This document shows positions 1 through 8,133 of a DNA stretch of 25,261 nt, piece by piece (positions within the stretch are counted from its first letter, which is position 1; each line of letters opens with the position of its first letter). The stretch comes from Bacteroidales bacterium (GTDB lineage: Bacteria; Bacteroidota; Bacteroidia; Bacteroidales; UBA932). The position numbers were made by a program, and so were the translations under genes. The notes under the pieces were generated by a model. It saw nothing but the letters and a program-made list of their open reading frames with translations. It ran no database searches and was not told the DNA's origin. Where the stretch lies: positions 1 to 25,261 of the forward strand of contig JAGAAD010000103.1 of NCBI GenBank assembly GCA_017615445.1. Direction: 5' to 3'.

Positions 1-1
1 C

Positions 2-220
2 AACGAGAAGGTCTCCCAGAAGAGGGCAGACGCTGTGAAGAAGGAGCTCAAGAAGGACGGTATGGATCCCAACCACCTCTATGCCCAGGGTCTTTCCTTC
101 AACAAGCCCGTTGCAGACAACGAGACTGAAGAAGGCCGCGCAAAGAACCGTCGCGTTGAGATCTACATCACCGCCAACGAAGACATGGTGAAAGCCGTCG
201 AAGCTGGAACCCTCAAGTAG
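2..220 (+). CDS. OmpA-family C-terminal domain protein, 3' end only
   Basis: The reading frame is open from base 2 and ends at TAG 218-220, so the gene begins before the window; the first ATG (35) is internal. The visible 72 residues hold the end of an OmpA-like peptidoglycan-binding domain: a helix with the QKRADAVKKEL pattern, then a GLSFNKPVADN stretch, then GRAKNRRVEIYI. The NRRVE arginines are the family hallmark, and the domain anchors outer-membrane or lipoproteins to peptidoglycan. About 14 residues follow the domain. The N-terminal part, such as a beta-barrel or signal peptide, cannot be seen, so the exact type is unknown. The gene is convergent with the next one and ends at a hairpin. 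Confidence 0.88.
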   Translation, partial: NEKVSQKRADAVKKELKKDGMDPNHLYAQGLSFNKPVADNETEEGRAKNRRVEIYITANEDMVKAVEAGTLK

Positions 221-238
221 TCCCGACATTTTAAAACA

Positions 239-271
239 AAAACAGGTCTCGGTTATTCCGAGACCTGTTTT
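239..271. terminator. Shared hairpin terminator between convergent genes
   Basis: A perfect 14-bp inverted repeat (239-252 with 258-271) flanks a 5-base loop. The outer pairs are A/T, so each strand has a T run at the 3' side of the stem; the minus-strand exit is the more T-rich. The stop codon of the minus-strand acyltransferase gene (complement of 253-255) lies in the loop and its last five codons form one arm. The OmpA-type gene ends 18 bases before the stem. The position and shape fit a bidirectional Rho-independent terminator. Confidence 0.8.
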
Positions 272-1509
272 GCTGATATTCCGAGCTGCTTGAGCTGGTC
301 TACGAAGTAGGATTCAAAATCGGCTTCAACAATGTTTCTGGAGAAGTTCAGGTAAAGATTTCCGTTGTAGCCGACTCCGGCGGCGGCACCGGGAACGCCT
401 CTCTGGCGACCGAGCATGAAGTCCATTTCCTTCACATACTTCTGCATGGCTTCCGGAAGAACCACATTGCCGAGGTTAGAGAAAGTTTGTGAAAGGAGCT
501 TGTCGCCCTTCAGCCTGCAGACTATGTCGATAGCATACCTCTTGAGGAAGAGCGGAATCATTGCGATTGCGAAGTTGTTCTCAAGAGCCACGTTAGCGGC
601 GACCTTTCTTTCGAGCTCGCTCTTCAAGACGAGGTGCTTCTTCTGGGCTGCGACGATCTTGACTATCTCGTCGAAGTCGTAGTATCCATTAGCTACATCC
701 ACTCCGAGGTTGATGTAGGAGGAGAAGTTACGAAGGGTCCTGCTGCCGAAGATGGGGCGGAGGTTGACTGGAACATTCACCTTGATGGCGCTTTTCTTTG
801 CCTTGCGGTGGTCGTGCTTGTGCACCTCCTGGAGAGCTGAAACCATGGCTGCGGTGATGAGTTCGGTCACCGTGCAGGAGTACTTTGCCGCCACGGGTTT
901 CAGCTCGTCGAAGGGAACTATGATTCTTTCGTTGTTGAGGACTCTGTATCCTATTTTGTGGCCATTTGCGTGATAGGCAGTGTCGTTCTGCTCCATCGCG
1001 CCTTTCTTGCCGCTGAATTCTGTGAAGCTGTCTTCTGACTCCCTCTTAGAAGGAGTGTCAGAAGGATCGAGAATAAGATCATTATAATTGATGTCGATTC
1101 CGTAACGGAGCCGGAGATATTCTGCTGTTAAAGTAAGAAGGAAAGTCTGACCTCCCTTGCCGTCGGCGAGGGCGTGGAACACGTCGAGTACGATCCTGCA
1201 ACCGTCTGCGCTGACCTTGAAGAGGAATCCGCCGTGGAATTTGTATCCGTAGGGGGACAGCGAAGAAAGCTGACCGACTGTGGGGAGCTTGCCTAGTTCC
1301 TTGAGATACCACCAGAAGGCGCCGCTCTTGAGAGTGCAACCGAAGCTGGGGATTCTTTTGACTGTATTATTAAGTGCCTGCTGGAGGTAGTTGACGTTCA
1401 CGGGTTCGTTGAGGGTTACGCTTTGCCTGAAAAGGGAAGCGTACCTCTTGGTAAGCGAGGCAGGGTAGATGTTCGACGCGTTGTCGAGTCTCATTGTGAT
1501 TGCTGTCAT
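253..1509 (-). CDS. Condensation-fold acyltransferase (alcohol acetyltransferase-like)
   Basis: The protein has 418 residues, no signal peptide and no membrane segment. The motif HALADG (H112, D116, G117) matches the HxxxDG active site of the CoA-dependent acyltransferase/condensation superfamily (chloramphenicol acetyltransferase fold). In that fold the His is the base that activates an acceptor hydroxyl or amine. The C-terminal half contains SNLGNVVLP and a late GYNGNLYLNFSR strand, as in AATase/condensation-like proteins. Size fits a single two-lobed domain. The acceptor cannot be read from sequence; a lipid, alcohol or glycan ester is possible. The ATG (complement of 1507-1509) lies about 22 bases after the predicted transcription start. 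It appears to be transcribed alone and is not part of a biosynthetic cluster here. Confidence 0.72.
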   Translation of the reverse strand: MTAITMRLDNASNIYPASLTKRYASLFRQSVTLNEPVNVNYLQQALNNTVKRIPSFGCTLKSGAFWWYLKELGKLPTVGQLSSLSPYGYKFHGGFLFKVSADGCRIVLDVFHALADGKGGQTFLLTLTAEYLRLRYGIDINYNDLILDPSDTPSKRESEDSFTEFSGKKGAMEQNDTAYHANGHKIGYRVLNNERIIVPFDELKPVAAKYSCTVTELITAAMVSALQEVHKHDHRKAKKSAIKVNVPVNLRPIFGSRTLRNFSSYINLGVDVANGYYDFDEIVKIVAAQKKHLVLKSELERKVAANVALENNFAIAMIPLFLKRYAIDIVCRLKGDKLLSQTFSNLGNVVLPEAMQKYVKEMDFMLGRQRGVPGAAAGVGYNGNLYLNFSRNIVEADFESYFVDQLKQLGISAKQVSE

Positions 1510-1536
1510 TGCTTTACGTTTCGTTTTTTACGATTG

Positions 1537-1567
1537 CAAAGGTATCGCACGTGTGAGGCTCGCGAAA
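1537..1567 (-). promoter_or_regulatory. Bacteroidota-type promoter for the acyltransferase gene
   Basis: On the minus strand a TACCTTTG box (complement of 1537-1544) matches the -7 consensus TAnnTTTG. TTTC (complement of 1564-1567) lies 19 bases upstream, the expected spacing for the -33 TTTG element. The start codon is 27 bases downstream of the -7 box. Confidence 0.6.
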
Positions 1568-1573
1568 GAAATA

Positions 1574-1598
1574 GTCACACACCGGCGTAGAATGTGAC
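1574..1598. repeat. Inverted repeat upstream of the acyltransferase promoter
   Basis: GTCACA (1574-1579) and TGTGAC (1593-1598) are perfect 6-bp inverted arms separated by 13 bases, just upstream of the -33 element. This could be an operator or simply a small hairpin. The rest of the gap between the two minus-strand genes (1510-1677) shows only a weak GGGA/TCCC pairing after the peptidase stop and no gene. Confidence 0.3.
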
Positions 1599-1677
1599 GT
1601 AAGGCGCGTTTTTGTGATGAAATCGCGTTATTAGGGCTGAATTTCGGGAACTGTGGATTTTATCCCGACCGGAAATG

Positions 1678-2913
1678 TTACAAATAAATTAGTCTTGAGA
1701 CTTTCTCCGGGGCGAAGATTTTCGCCGCCAGAGAGCGCAGGTCTTCGGCGCTTATTGACTCTATCAATTCGCGCGTCTTCTTATCCGTCATTATCTCCCC
1801 GAAGGCCAGCAGGCTCTTGCCCATGGACAGGCACTGCGTTTCTCCGCTGTCCGCGCTGATGGCAAGCTGACCGAGAAGTTGTTTCTTCGCGGCGCGAAGT
1901 TTGGCCGGACTCATCGGGGCTGTGCAGACTTTTGATATGATGCGATCCGCTGCCGCCAGGCATTTGCGAAGATTTGCGCGGTCGCAGCCCATGCTCACCG
2001 TCATCAAGCCGGTGTCTGTGTATTGGACATAGCCGCATTCGATCGAATACACCCAACCGTGCTTTTCCCGAAGCTCCGCTCCCAGAAGGCTGTTCGATGC
2101 CGGGCCTCCCAGAATGTTCGCAAGCAGCACCGCCGTCACCCTCTCTTTCAGCTCATACAGCGACGGCGCCTCCGCACCCATCACGACATTCACTTCGTGA
2201 TTGTCCTTATCTTCTGTTATGTCGAAGAATGTATATTTGGCGGCGACGGGGATTGCCCCGGAGGCTTCGTTTTCCGGGACAACCCCGTTGCCGCCTACAC
2301 TCTTCACAAGCTTTAATACTTGTTTTTCGAGTTCGGATTCATCGCCGGAAGCGACTATGCAGAGGGCCATGTTCTGCGGGATGAAGTTTCGGCGGTAGTA
2401 GGTCTTCAGGTCTTCGACCGTGGTTTTTCCAACTGATTCGAGAGTGCCTAGGGTGAGCCTGCCGAGCGGGCTGCCGGCGAAGAAGCGGCTTTCGAAGTTG
2501 TCGAATATGTCTTCGGACGGACTGTCTTTGTAGGAGATTATTTCGTCCAGGATGACGCCACGTTCTGTCTGGACTTCGTGCTCCGGGAAGGTGGCTTCCG
2601 TGGCGATTTCGAGCAGGAGGCCGACGGCTTTCCAGATGTCTTCGCGAAGGACGGTGGCGTGCAGGACTATCTCTTCTTTGGTGGTGTAGGCGTTAAGCTC
2701 TCCGCCAAGGCGGTCGAGATAGGAGTTGATGCGAGCAGCGCTCTTGCGCGTGGTTCCTTTGAACAGGGTGTGCTCCACGAAATGCGCCGTGCCCTCGGGC
2801 AGGTCGCCCTCTGCGCGCGTGCCGCACTTGACGCTCAGCGAGCAATATCCCACCTTGCTGGCGCTGCTCTTCACTGCATACTGCAGGCCGCTTTCACTTC
2901 TTCCGCTTCTCAT
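1678..2913 (-). CDS. M16 family zinc metallopeptidase (processing peptidase-like)
   Basis: The protein has 411 residues. The inverted zinc motif HxxEH is intact as HFVEH (H44, E47, H48) and is followed by FKGT, as in mitochondrial processing peptidase beta and bacterial M16B enzymes. The expected third ligand, a Glu about 75 residues on, lies in the EVQTERGVILDEI region. A second, catalytically silent half follows, so this is the usual one-unit M16B length of about 410-420. No signal peptide is visible, so a cytoplasmic role in peptide breakdown is likely. Its start overlaps the end of the upstream gene by 20 bp, indicating one transcript and translational coupling. Confidence 0.93.
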   Translation of the reverse strand: MRSGRSESGLQYAVKSSASKVGYCSLSVKCGTRAEGDLPEGTAHFVEHTLFKGTTRKSAARINSYLDRLGGELNAYTTKEEIVLHATVLREDIWKAVGLLLEIATEATFPEHEVQTERGVILDEIISYKDSPSEDIFDNFESRFFAGSPLGRLTLGTLESVGKTTVEDLKTYYRRNFIPQNMALCIVASGDESELEKQVLKLVKSVGGNGVVPENEASGAIPVAAKYTFFDITEDKDNHEVNVVMGAEAPSLYELKERVTAVLLANILGGPASNSLLGAELREKHGWVYSIECGYVQYTDTGLMTVSMGCDRANLRKCLAAADRIISKVCTAPMSPAKLRAAKKQLLGQLAISADSGETQCLSMGKSLLAFGEIMTDKKTRELIESISAEDLRSLAAKIFAPEKVSRLIYL

Positions 2914-3769
2914 TCTTGTATCCGTGCTCCCTGCGTATGGCTTTTATCGCGCTTTTAGTGAACCCACGTTTGCCGGGTTTGGTGTAACTGCGCCACTGGT
3001 AGTAATAGAGGTCGTGTGTGTCCGCCGCGACTATAAAATTGAAACATTTGGCCTTGCGGCCCGGCTCGGCGGGAGAGATGCTGAAGGCGACGAGCGCCTG
3101 CTGATCGCCGGAGGTGAACAGGCTGTCTGCATGGAAATTATCCACGGCCACAATGCCTGGGGCGAGCACGTCCGCCGAGTCGCGCTGCGGGATCCCGCTG
3201 TCCAGGTCGTCGCGGGCGACGTAGATCTTCTTCTTGCGGGCCTTGGAGAGATTTCCGTTGTAGTAGGAAAGCCCGAGGATGTTGTGGGCAGAGCTGGTGA
3301 GCGATTCCTCCACGAAAATCTGGACTATGTCTATCAATGCCGGGAGGTAGACAAACTCGCGCCCGGAGGTGATGCTGACGGGCGAGAAGGGAATCCGGAC
3401 CACCTCAAGCTTTCCGTCCAAGCTGCGGAAAGATTCGTCGTTGCCGCCCTTCAGGAGGGTCATGTAAGCCAGGCCGGAATTGTCCTGAGAGAGGTAGAGG
3501 AAATAGTAGGCTGCGTCGTTCTTGAGATACTCGAAATCTTCCGGGTCGCAGAACTCGAAGGGGGAGATCCTCCAGCGGCGGCGCACCTCTTCGCGAAGCG
3601 CTATGTCCAGCAGATTGTCTCCGCTGAGCACCACCTTGGTGGTCTTAGTCTGGAAGTCCGCAAGCCTCGCCTTACGGGTGTAGATGCGGCCCTGCCCGGA
3701 AGCCTGAAAACCACCGGCAAGCAGCATAATCGCAAGGGCTATCAAATATTTTTTCCAAGGGGCCTGCAT
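2894..3769 (-). CDS. Secreted protein of unknown function
   Basis: I do not recognise a named family. The protein has 291 residues and begins with a lysine-bearing n-region and a hydrophobic core (about residues 8-19, LIALAIMLLAGG) ending near ASGQG, which fits a Sec signal peptide. The lack of a Cys near the cleavage site argues against a lipoprotein. The mature part is of mixed alpha/beta character, with an FEFCDPEDFEYLKN stretch and a very basic tail (KSAIKAIRREHGYKNEKRKK). It is the first gene of a unit with the M16 peptidase. A TATCTTTG box ends only five bases before its ATG, so its mRNA may be leaderless. Confidence 0.75.
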   Translation of the reverse strand: MQAPWKKYLIALAIMLLAGGFQASGQGRIYTRKARLADFQTKTTKVVLSGDNLLDIALREEVRRRWRISPFEFCDPEDFEYLKNDAAYYFLYLSQDNSGLAYMTLLKGGNDESFRSLDGKLEVVRIPFSPVSITSGREFVYLPALIDIVQIFVEESLTSSAHNILGLSYYNGNLSKARKKKIYVARDDLDSGIPQRDSADVLAPGIVAVDNFHADSLFTSGDQQALVAFSISPAEPGRKAKCFNFIVAADTHDLYYYQWRSYTKPGKRGFTKSAIKAIRREHGYKNEKRKK

Positions 3770-3774
3770 AGCGG

Positions 3775-3782
3775 CAAAGATA
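3775..3782 (-). promoter_or_regulatory. -7 promoter box for the secreted protein gene
   Basis: TATCTTTG on the minus strand matches TAnnTTTG exactly. Five bases separate it from the ATG (complement of 3767-3769), so transcription should start at or within about two bases of the start codon. No clear -33 TTTG was found. Confidence 0.55.
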
Positions 3783-3796
3783 CCAAAATTAATGAT

Positions 3797-3804
3797 TACA
3801 TTTG
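3797..3804 (+). promoter_or_regulatory. -7 promoter box for the dnaX transcription unit
   Basis: TACATTTG matches TAnnTTTG exactly and ends six bases before the dnaX ATG at 3811. It is divergent from the box at 3775-3782 within a 41-bp gap. The predicted start of transcription falls at or next to the A of the ATG. Confidence 0.55.
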
Positions 3805-3810
3805 TAAGCT

Positions 3811-5508
3811 ATGTCAGATTATATCGTATCAGCCAGAAAGTACCGTCCGGATTCCTTCGGAACCCTGATCGGACAGGACAATATCGCAAGGACCCTCAAG
3901 AATTCCATCATCAGAGGACAGTTGGCCCACGCCTACCTCTTCTGCGGTCCCCGAGGCGTCGGCAAGACCTCGACCGCCCGCATCTTCGCGAAGGCGATCA
4001 ACTGCTCGAACCCGTCTGCGGACATGGAGCCGTGCGGCGAGTGCGAATCATGCCAGTCGTTCGCGGAAGGCCGCTCGTATTGCATACGCGAGCTGGATGC
4101 CGCCTCGAACAACGGCGTGGACGACATAAAGGCCCTGATGGACCAGGTCCAGATTCCCCCGCAGGTCGGAAAGTACAGCGTGTATATAATCGATGAGGTC
4201 CACATGCTCTCGCAGTCGGCCTTCAACGCCTTCCTCAAGACTCTGGAAGAGCCGCCGGCACACGCGATTTTCATCCTGTGCACCACCGAAAAGCACAAGA
4301 TCCTTCCGACTATCCTTTCGCGCTGCCAGACCTACGACTTCAACCGCATCAGCGTGCCGGACATAGTCGCGAACCTGAAGATGGTCGCGGGCAAGGAAGG
4401 CGTGAAGGTGGAAGACGAAGCGCTGCATGTGATCGCCCGCAAGGCGGACGGAGCTATGCGCGACGCTCTGACTATTTTCGATCAGACTGTGGCCTTCTGC
4501 GGCACCGAAATAAAGTACGAGGACGTTCTTAAAAACCTGAATGTCCTGGACTACGAATACGGATTCAAGATTGTGGATGCGGCCCTGGCAGGGGATTATA
4601 CCACCGCGCTGCTGACCTTCGACGAAATTCTCGCGAAGGGCTTCAACGCCCAGTATTTCATCTCTTCGCTAGGCGGACATCTGCGCGATCTGCTCGTTAG
4701 CCGGACCGGCGGGCTGGAGAGCCTGTTGGATTTCCCGGACAGCCTCCGCAAGAGATATCGCGAGCAGGCCGAGCGCTGCTCCGTGAAGTTCATCTACGAC
4801 GCTCTCGGAGTGACCACCGCCTGCGAAGCGGGGTACAAGCAGGCCGCGAACCAGCGCCTGCACATCGAGTACGCCCTCATGCGTCTCTGCTTCCTGCAGG
4901 CCGCTCCCTCCGCGGACGCAAAGCCCACGGTAAAAGTTGAGGCGAAGCCAGTGGAAACCCCGAAGCCGGTGGAGGAAAAACCGGAGCCAGTGGTCGAGAA
5001 ATCTCCCGAACCTGTCGAAACCTCGAAGCCACGCCCACGCCCTGCAAAAACAGCCTCATCGCTCTCCCTTGGCTCATTAATTGCAGAAGCGGAAGGCGCT
5101 GCAGCCGCCGAATCGGTGGACCATTCCGCGGATCCGATTCCCGAAGACGAGCAGATAATCGCTAAGTGGAAAGACCTGGCGGACAAGTATGCCTCGAAGC
5201 CGCGTCTTGCGAGCGCAATCCAGAACGCGAAGCTGGAAATCAGCGAAGACGCCGGAGTGAAAGTGGTGCTCTTCAAGGTGGTCTCGGAGAATCAGAGGGA
5301 TTGGATTGCGGCGAACATGCTCTCGCAGATGGAGAAGGAATTCCGCGAGTTGCTTGGGACAAGCAAGGTCCGTCTGGAAGTCGGAGTGGTTCCTGCAGGC
5401 CCTCAGGAAAAAGTGGTTTATATGGATGCGGACAAGGCAAAGGTGCTGATGTCCGAGAACCCGGAGGCGAAACAGTTTATTATAGACCTCGAATTGGATA
5501 CAAACTAA
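3811..5508 (+). CDS. dnaX: DNA polymerase III subunit gamma/tau
   Basis: The protein has 565 residues and is the clamp-loader ATPase that loads the beta clamp for the replicative polymerase. The AAA+ core opens with SARKYRPDSF, then Walker A GPRGVGKT (46-53), four zinc cysteines (C65, C75, C78, C81), the Walker B region IIDEVHML, and the sensor LSRCQTYDF. Domain III follows. A low-complexity Pro/Glu/Lys/Val linker (about residues 370-415) leads to a tau-like C-terminal domain. I saw no canonical in-frame A-AAA-AAG slippery site, so a gamma form made by frameshifting is not supported. It is the first gene of a run with lptB, which begins three bases after the stop. Confidence 0.97.
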   Translation: MSDYIVSARKYRPDSFGTLIGQDNIARTLKNSIIRGQLAHAYLFCGPRGVGKTSTARIFAKAINCSNPSADMEPCGECESCQSFAEGRSYCIRELDAASNNGVDDIKALMDQVQIPPQVGKYSVYIIDEVHMLSQSAFNAFLKTLEEPPAHAIFILCTTEKHKILPTILSRCQTYDFNRISVPDIVANLKMVAGKEGVKVEDEALHVIARKADGAMRDALTIFDQTVAFCGTEIKYEDVLKNLNVLDYEYGFKIVDAALAGDYTTALLTFDEILAKGFNAQYFISSLGGHLRDLLVSRTGGLESLLDFPDSLRKRYREQAERCSVKFIYDALGVTTACEAGYKQAANQRLHIEYALMRLCFLQAAPSADAKPTVKVEAKPVETPKPVEEKPEPVVEKSPEPVETSKPRPRPAKTASSLSLGSLIAEAEGAAAAESVDHSADPIPEDEQIIAKWKDLADKYASKPRLASAIQNAKLEISEDAGVKVVLFKVVSENQRDWIAANMLSQMEKEFRELLGTSKVRLEVGVVPAGPQEKVVYMDADKAKVLMSENPEAKQFIIDLELDTN

Positions 5509-5511
5509 AAT

Positions 5512-6297
5512 ATGAAACTGCGTTGCGAAAACCTGGTTAAGAAGTACGGCATCCGGACAGTTGTGAAGGGTGTCTCGATGGAAGTCAACCAGGGTGAGAT
5601 TGTGGGATTCCTCGGCCCGAACGGAGCCGGAAAGACCACCAGCTTCTATATGATCACCGGCCAGATCGTGCCGAACGACGGCCACGTCTATCTGGACGAC
5701 ACCGAGATTACCAAGCTCCCTATGTACAAAAGGGCCCAGATGGGCTTGGGATATCTTCCTCAGGATGCATCCGTGTTCAGGAAAATGTCCGTAGAGGGGA
5801 ATCTTCTTTCCGTGATGGAGATGAAGGGAGTGCCGAAGCAGCAGAGGGAGGAGCGCCTTGAGGAGCTAATCGCCGAGTTCAACCTCTCGAAGGTGCGTAA
5901 GTCGCTAGGAATCCAGCTGTCCGGAGGCGAGCGCCGCCGCTGCGAGATAGCCCGCGCCCTCGCGATCGATCCGAAGTTCATCCTCCTGGACGAGCCGTTC
6001 GCAGGCGTGGACCCCATCGCCGTGGAGGACATCCAGTATATTATCGCGAAGCTCAAGTACAAAAATATCGGCGTTATCATCACTGACCACAATGTGGGCG
6101 AAACCCTCGCTATCACGGACCGTGCATATCTGCTCTACGAAGGAACCATCCTCCAGCAGGGAACCCCGGAGGCTCTTGCGGCCGACGAGGACGTCCGAAC
6201 CAAATATCTAGGCGCAGGCTTCGTGCTGAAGCGCTCGGTGAGTGTGGAACGCGCCGCGGCAGACCACGAAAAAGAACTTGCAGCTCAGAAGAAATGA
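5512..6297 (+). CDS. lptB: LPS export ABC transporter ATP-binding protein
   Basis: The protein has 261 residues. LptB is the cytoplasmic ATPase that drives LptFG to extract lipopolysaccharide from the inner membrane for transport to the outer membrane. Visible motifs are Walker [10 protein letters not shown] (35-43), the Q-loop in [14 protein letters not shown] (typical of LptB), the signature [15 protein letters not shown], Walker [14 protein letters not shown] and the switch histidine in ITDHNV. About 20 extra charged residues follow the usual LptB end. The other lpt genes are not in the window. Its stop overlaps the next start as ATGA, so the two are probably translationally coupled. Confidence 0.95.
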   Translation: MKLRCENLVKKYGIRTVVKGVSMEVNQGEIVGFLGPNGAGKTTSFYMITGQIVPNDGHVYLDDTEITKLPMYKRAQMGLGYLPQDASVFRKMSVEGNLLSVMEMKGVPKQQREERLEELIAEFNLSKVRKSLGIQLSGGERRRCEIARALAIDPKFILLDEPFAGVDPIAVEDIQYIIAKLKYKNIGVIITDHNVGETLAITDRAYLLYEGTILQQGTPEALAADEDVRTKYLGAGFVLKRSVSVERAAADHEKELAAQKK

Positions 6298-7442
6298 AAA
6301 TCCTTGTTATAGACGACGAGCGTTCCATCCGCAATTCGCTGCGCGAGATTCTCGGCGACGAAGGCTATGAAGTGGATGTGGCCGAAGACGGCGCCGAAGG
6401 CGTGAAGGCCGCGACAGCGACTCACTACGACGTCATTTTCTGCGACATCAAGATGCCCGTGATGGACGGGACCGAGGTGCTCTCGAAACTTGCCGAAGAG
6501 GAAGTGGACAGCGCGATAGTGATGATCTCCGGCCATGCGGACATAGGCACGGCCGTGGACTGCATCAAGAAAGGCGCGTTCGATTTCATCGAGAAGCCGC
6601 TGGATCTCAATCGCATCCTCATCACAATCAAGAACGCCACGGACAAGGCGACCCTCGCCACCCAGAACAAAGTGCTGAAGAAGAAAGTGTTCGGCGCCGC
6701 AAGGATGGTGGGCGAGTCCGCCCCGATGCAGCATATCAGGGAGATAGTGGCAAAGGTGGCGGCGACGCCTGCCCGCGTGCTGATCGAGGGGCCGAACGGC
6801 TCCGGAAAGGAGCTCGTGGCCCGCAGCCTTCACGCGCAGAGCGACCGCGCCGCCGCGCCCTACATTGAAGTGAACTGCGCCGCGATTCCTTCAGAACTGA
6901 TCGAAAGCGAACTCTTCGGCCACGAAAAAGGCTCCTTCACATCTGCCATCAAGCAGCATAAAGGCAAGTTCGAGCAGGCGGACGGAGGAACTCTGTTCCT
7001 TGACGAGATAGGCGATATGTCCCTTGCCGCCCAGGCGAAGGTCCTCCGCGTGCTTCAGGAGAACAAACTCAGCCGTGTGGGCAGCGACGCGGACATCAAG
7101 GTGGACGTCCGTGTGATAGCCGCCACCAACAAAGACCTCAAAAAGGAGATAGCCGAAGGCAATTTCCGCGAGGACCTCTACCATCGCCTCAGTGTGATAG
7201 TGATCAAGGTCCCTTCGCTGGACGAGCGCAAGGAAGACATTCCTCTTCTGGTGGACTACTTCGTGGAGCAGATCTGCCAGGAGACTGCGATGCCCCGCAA
7301 GACCTTCAGCCCTGAGGCTGTGAAAGCCCTTCAGGAACGTTCCTGGAAGGGAAATATCCGCGAGCTTCGCAATGTGGTGGAGCGCCTGCTCATCCTCGGC
7401 GAAGACGTCATCTCGCTTGCAAACGTTGAAGACTACGTGTAA
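6294..7442 (+). CDS. Sigma-54-type response regulator without DNA-binding domain (NtrX-like)
   Basis: The protein has 382 residues. The N-terminal receiver has the acidic pair D7/D8, phospho-acceptor D51 (in CDIKMP), a Ser in ISGHAD and the Lys in IEKP. The AAA+ sigma-54 activator domain has Walker A GPNGSGKE (166-173), Walker B LFLDEIGD (D237, E238) and the arginine finger region FREDLYHRL. The sigma-54 contact loop reads GSFTSA (213-218), not GAFTGA. The protein stops shortly after the AAA+ lid ([15 protein letters not shown]), so the Fis-type helix-turn-helix of ordinary NtrC proteins is absent. From memory, a conserved Bacteroidota family shares this shape, so it is probably not a truncation. 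The likely partner is the kinase at 10066-13467. Confidence 0.9.
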   Translation: MKILVIDDERSIRNSLREILGDEGYEVDVAEDGAEGVKAATATHYDVIFCDIKMPVMDGTEVLSKLAEEEVDSAIVMISGHADIGTAVDCIKKGAFDFIEKPLDLNRILITIKNATDKATLATQNKVLKKKVFGAARMVGESAPMQHIREIVAKVAATPARVLIEGPNGSGKELVARSLHAQSDRAAAPYIEVNCAAIPSELIESELFGHEKGSFTSAIKQHKGKFEQADGGTLFLDEIGDMSLAAQAKVLRVLQENKLSRVGSDADIKVDVRVIAATNKDLKKEIAEGNFREDLYHRLSVIVIKVPSLDERKEDIPLLVDYFVEQICQETAMPRKTFSPEAVKALQERSWKGNIRELRNVVERLLILGEDVISLANVEDYV

Positions 7443-7443
7443 T

Positions 7444-8133
7444 ATGACAGTTCCCGATATAATTATCGCGATCGACGGCTACTCCAGCACCGGAAAGAGC
7501 TCGTTCGCAAAGCTTATGGCCAAGGAGCTCGGTTTCCTCTATCTGGACTCCGGCGCTCTCTACCGCGGCGTCACCCTCTTCGCTCAGGAAGAGCGTTTCA
7601 TCAACAAAGAGAACGAGATCAGCCCGGCGCTCGAGGCTGCCCTTCAGGGCCTGGACCTCTGGTTCGCCTCGGACAACAGGACCTTCATCGGCGAGCGCTG
7701 CATCGAGAAAGAAATCCGCACGATGGAAGTCTCGAGCCAGGTCAGCCCCATCGCCACCGTGCCCTACATCCGCCGTTTCGTGGATGCGAAGCTGCACGAA
7801 CTCGCGAAGGGCGGGCGTGTGATAATGGACGGCCGCGACATAGGCACGACCGTGTTCCCGAACGCCGAGATTAAGATCTTCATGACCGCGGACCCGGACG
7901 TGCGCGCCCAGCGCCGTTTCGACGAACTCGTGATGAAGGGTGAGAACCCTGTGCTGGAAGAGGTCAAGGAAAACCTCCGCCAGCGCGACTATATAGATTC
8001 ACATCGCGAGACCTCGCCCCTCAGCCGTGCGAAGGACGCTTTCATTCTGGACAACTCGAACATGACCATCAGCGAGGAAGTCGCGTGGGTGAAAGGCCTT
8101 ATCAAGGGAAAGTTCAACCTCTACGATGATTAA
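7444..8133 (+). CDS. cmk: Cytidylate kinase
   Basis: The protein has 229 residues, normal for the family. It phosphorylates CMP and dCMP with ATP in the cytoplasm. The N-terminus IIIAIDGYSSTGKSSFAK is the P-loop, followed by LGFLYLDSGALYRGVT, the CMP-binding motif. Later motifs are VIMDGRDIGTTVFPNA and the RQRDYIDSHRETSPLSRAKDA lid, with the LDNSNM segment near the end. The ATG at 7444 was chosen because it lies one base after the response regulator stop and gives the family N-terminus; an open frame upstream overlaps that gene and encodes nothing typical. Its 3' end overlaps ispH by 8 bp. Confidence 0.96.
   Translation: MTVPDIIIAIDGYSSTGKSSFAKLMAKELGFLYLDSGALYRGVTLFAQEERFINKENEISPALEAALQGLDLWFASDNRTFIGERCIEKEIRTMEVSSQVSPIATVPYIRRFVDAKLHELAKGGRVIMDGRDIGTTVFPNAEIKIFMTADPDVRAQRRFDELVMKGENPVLEEVKENLRQRDYIDSHRETSPLSRAKDAFILDNSNMTISEEVAWVKGLIKGKFNLYDD

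Noticed and set aside
1600..1677. Terminator after the M16 peptidase gene on the minus strand
   Set aside because: Only a weak GGGA/TCCC pairing with a bulge and no T tract.
4520..4545. Possible dnaX frameshift site (CTT AAA AAC)
   Set aside because: The heptamer is T-AAA-AAC, not a proper X-XXY-YYZ site, and no hairpin or early stop in the -1 frame was established.
7372..7443. 24-residue N-terminal extension of cmk
   Set aside because: It overlaps the response regulator gene in another frame and precedes the true P-loop N-terminus; the ATG at 7444 is better.
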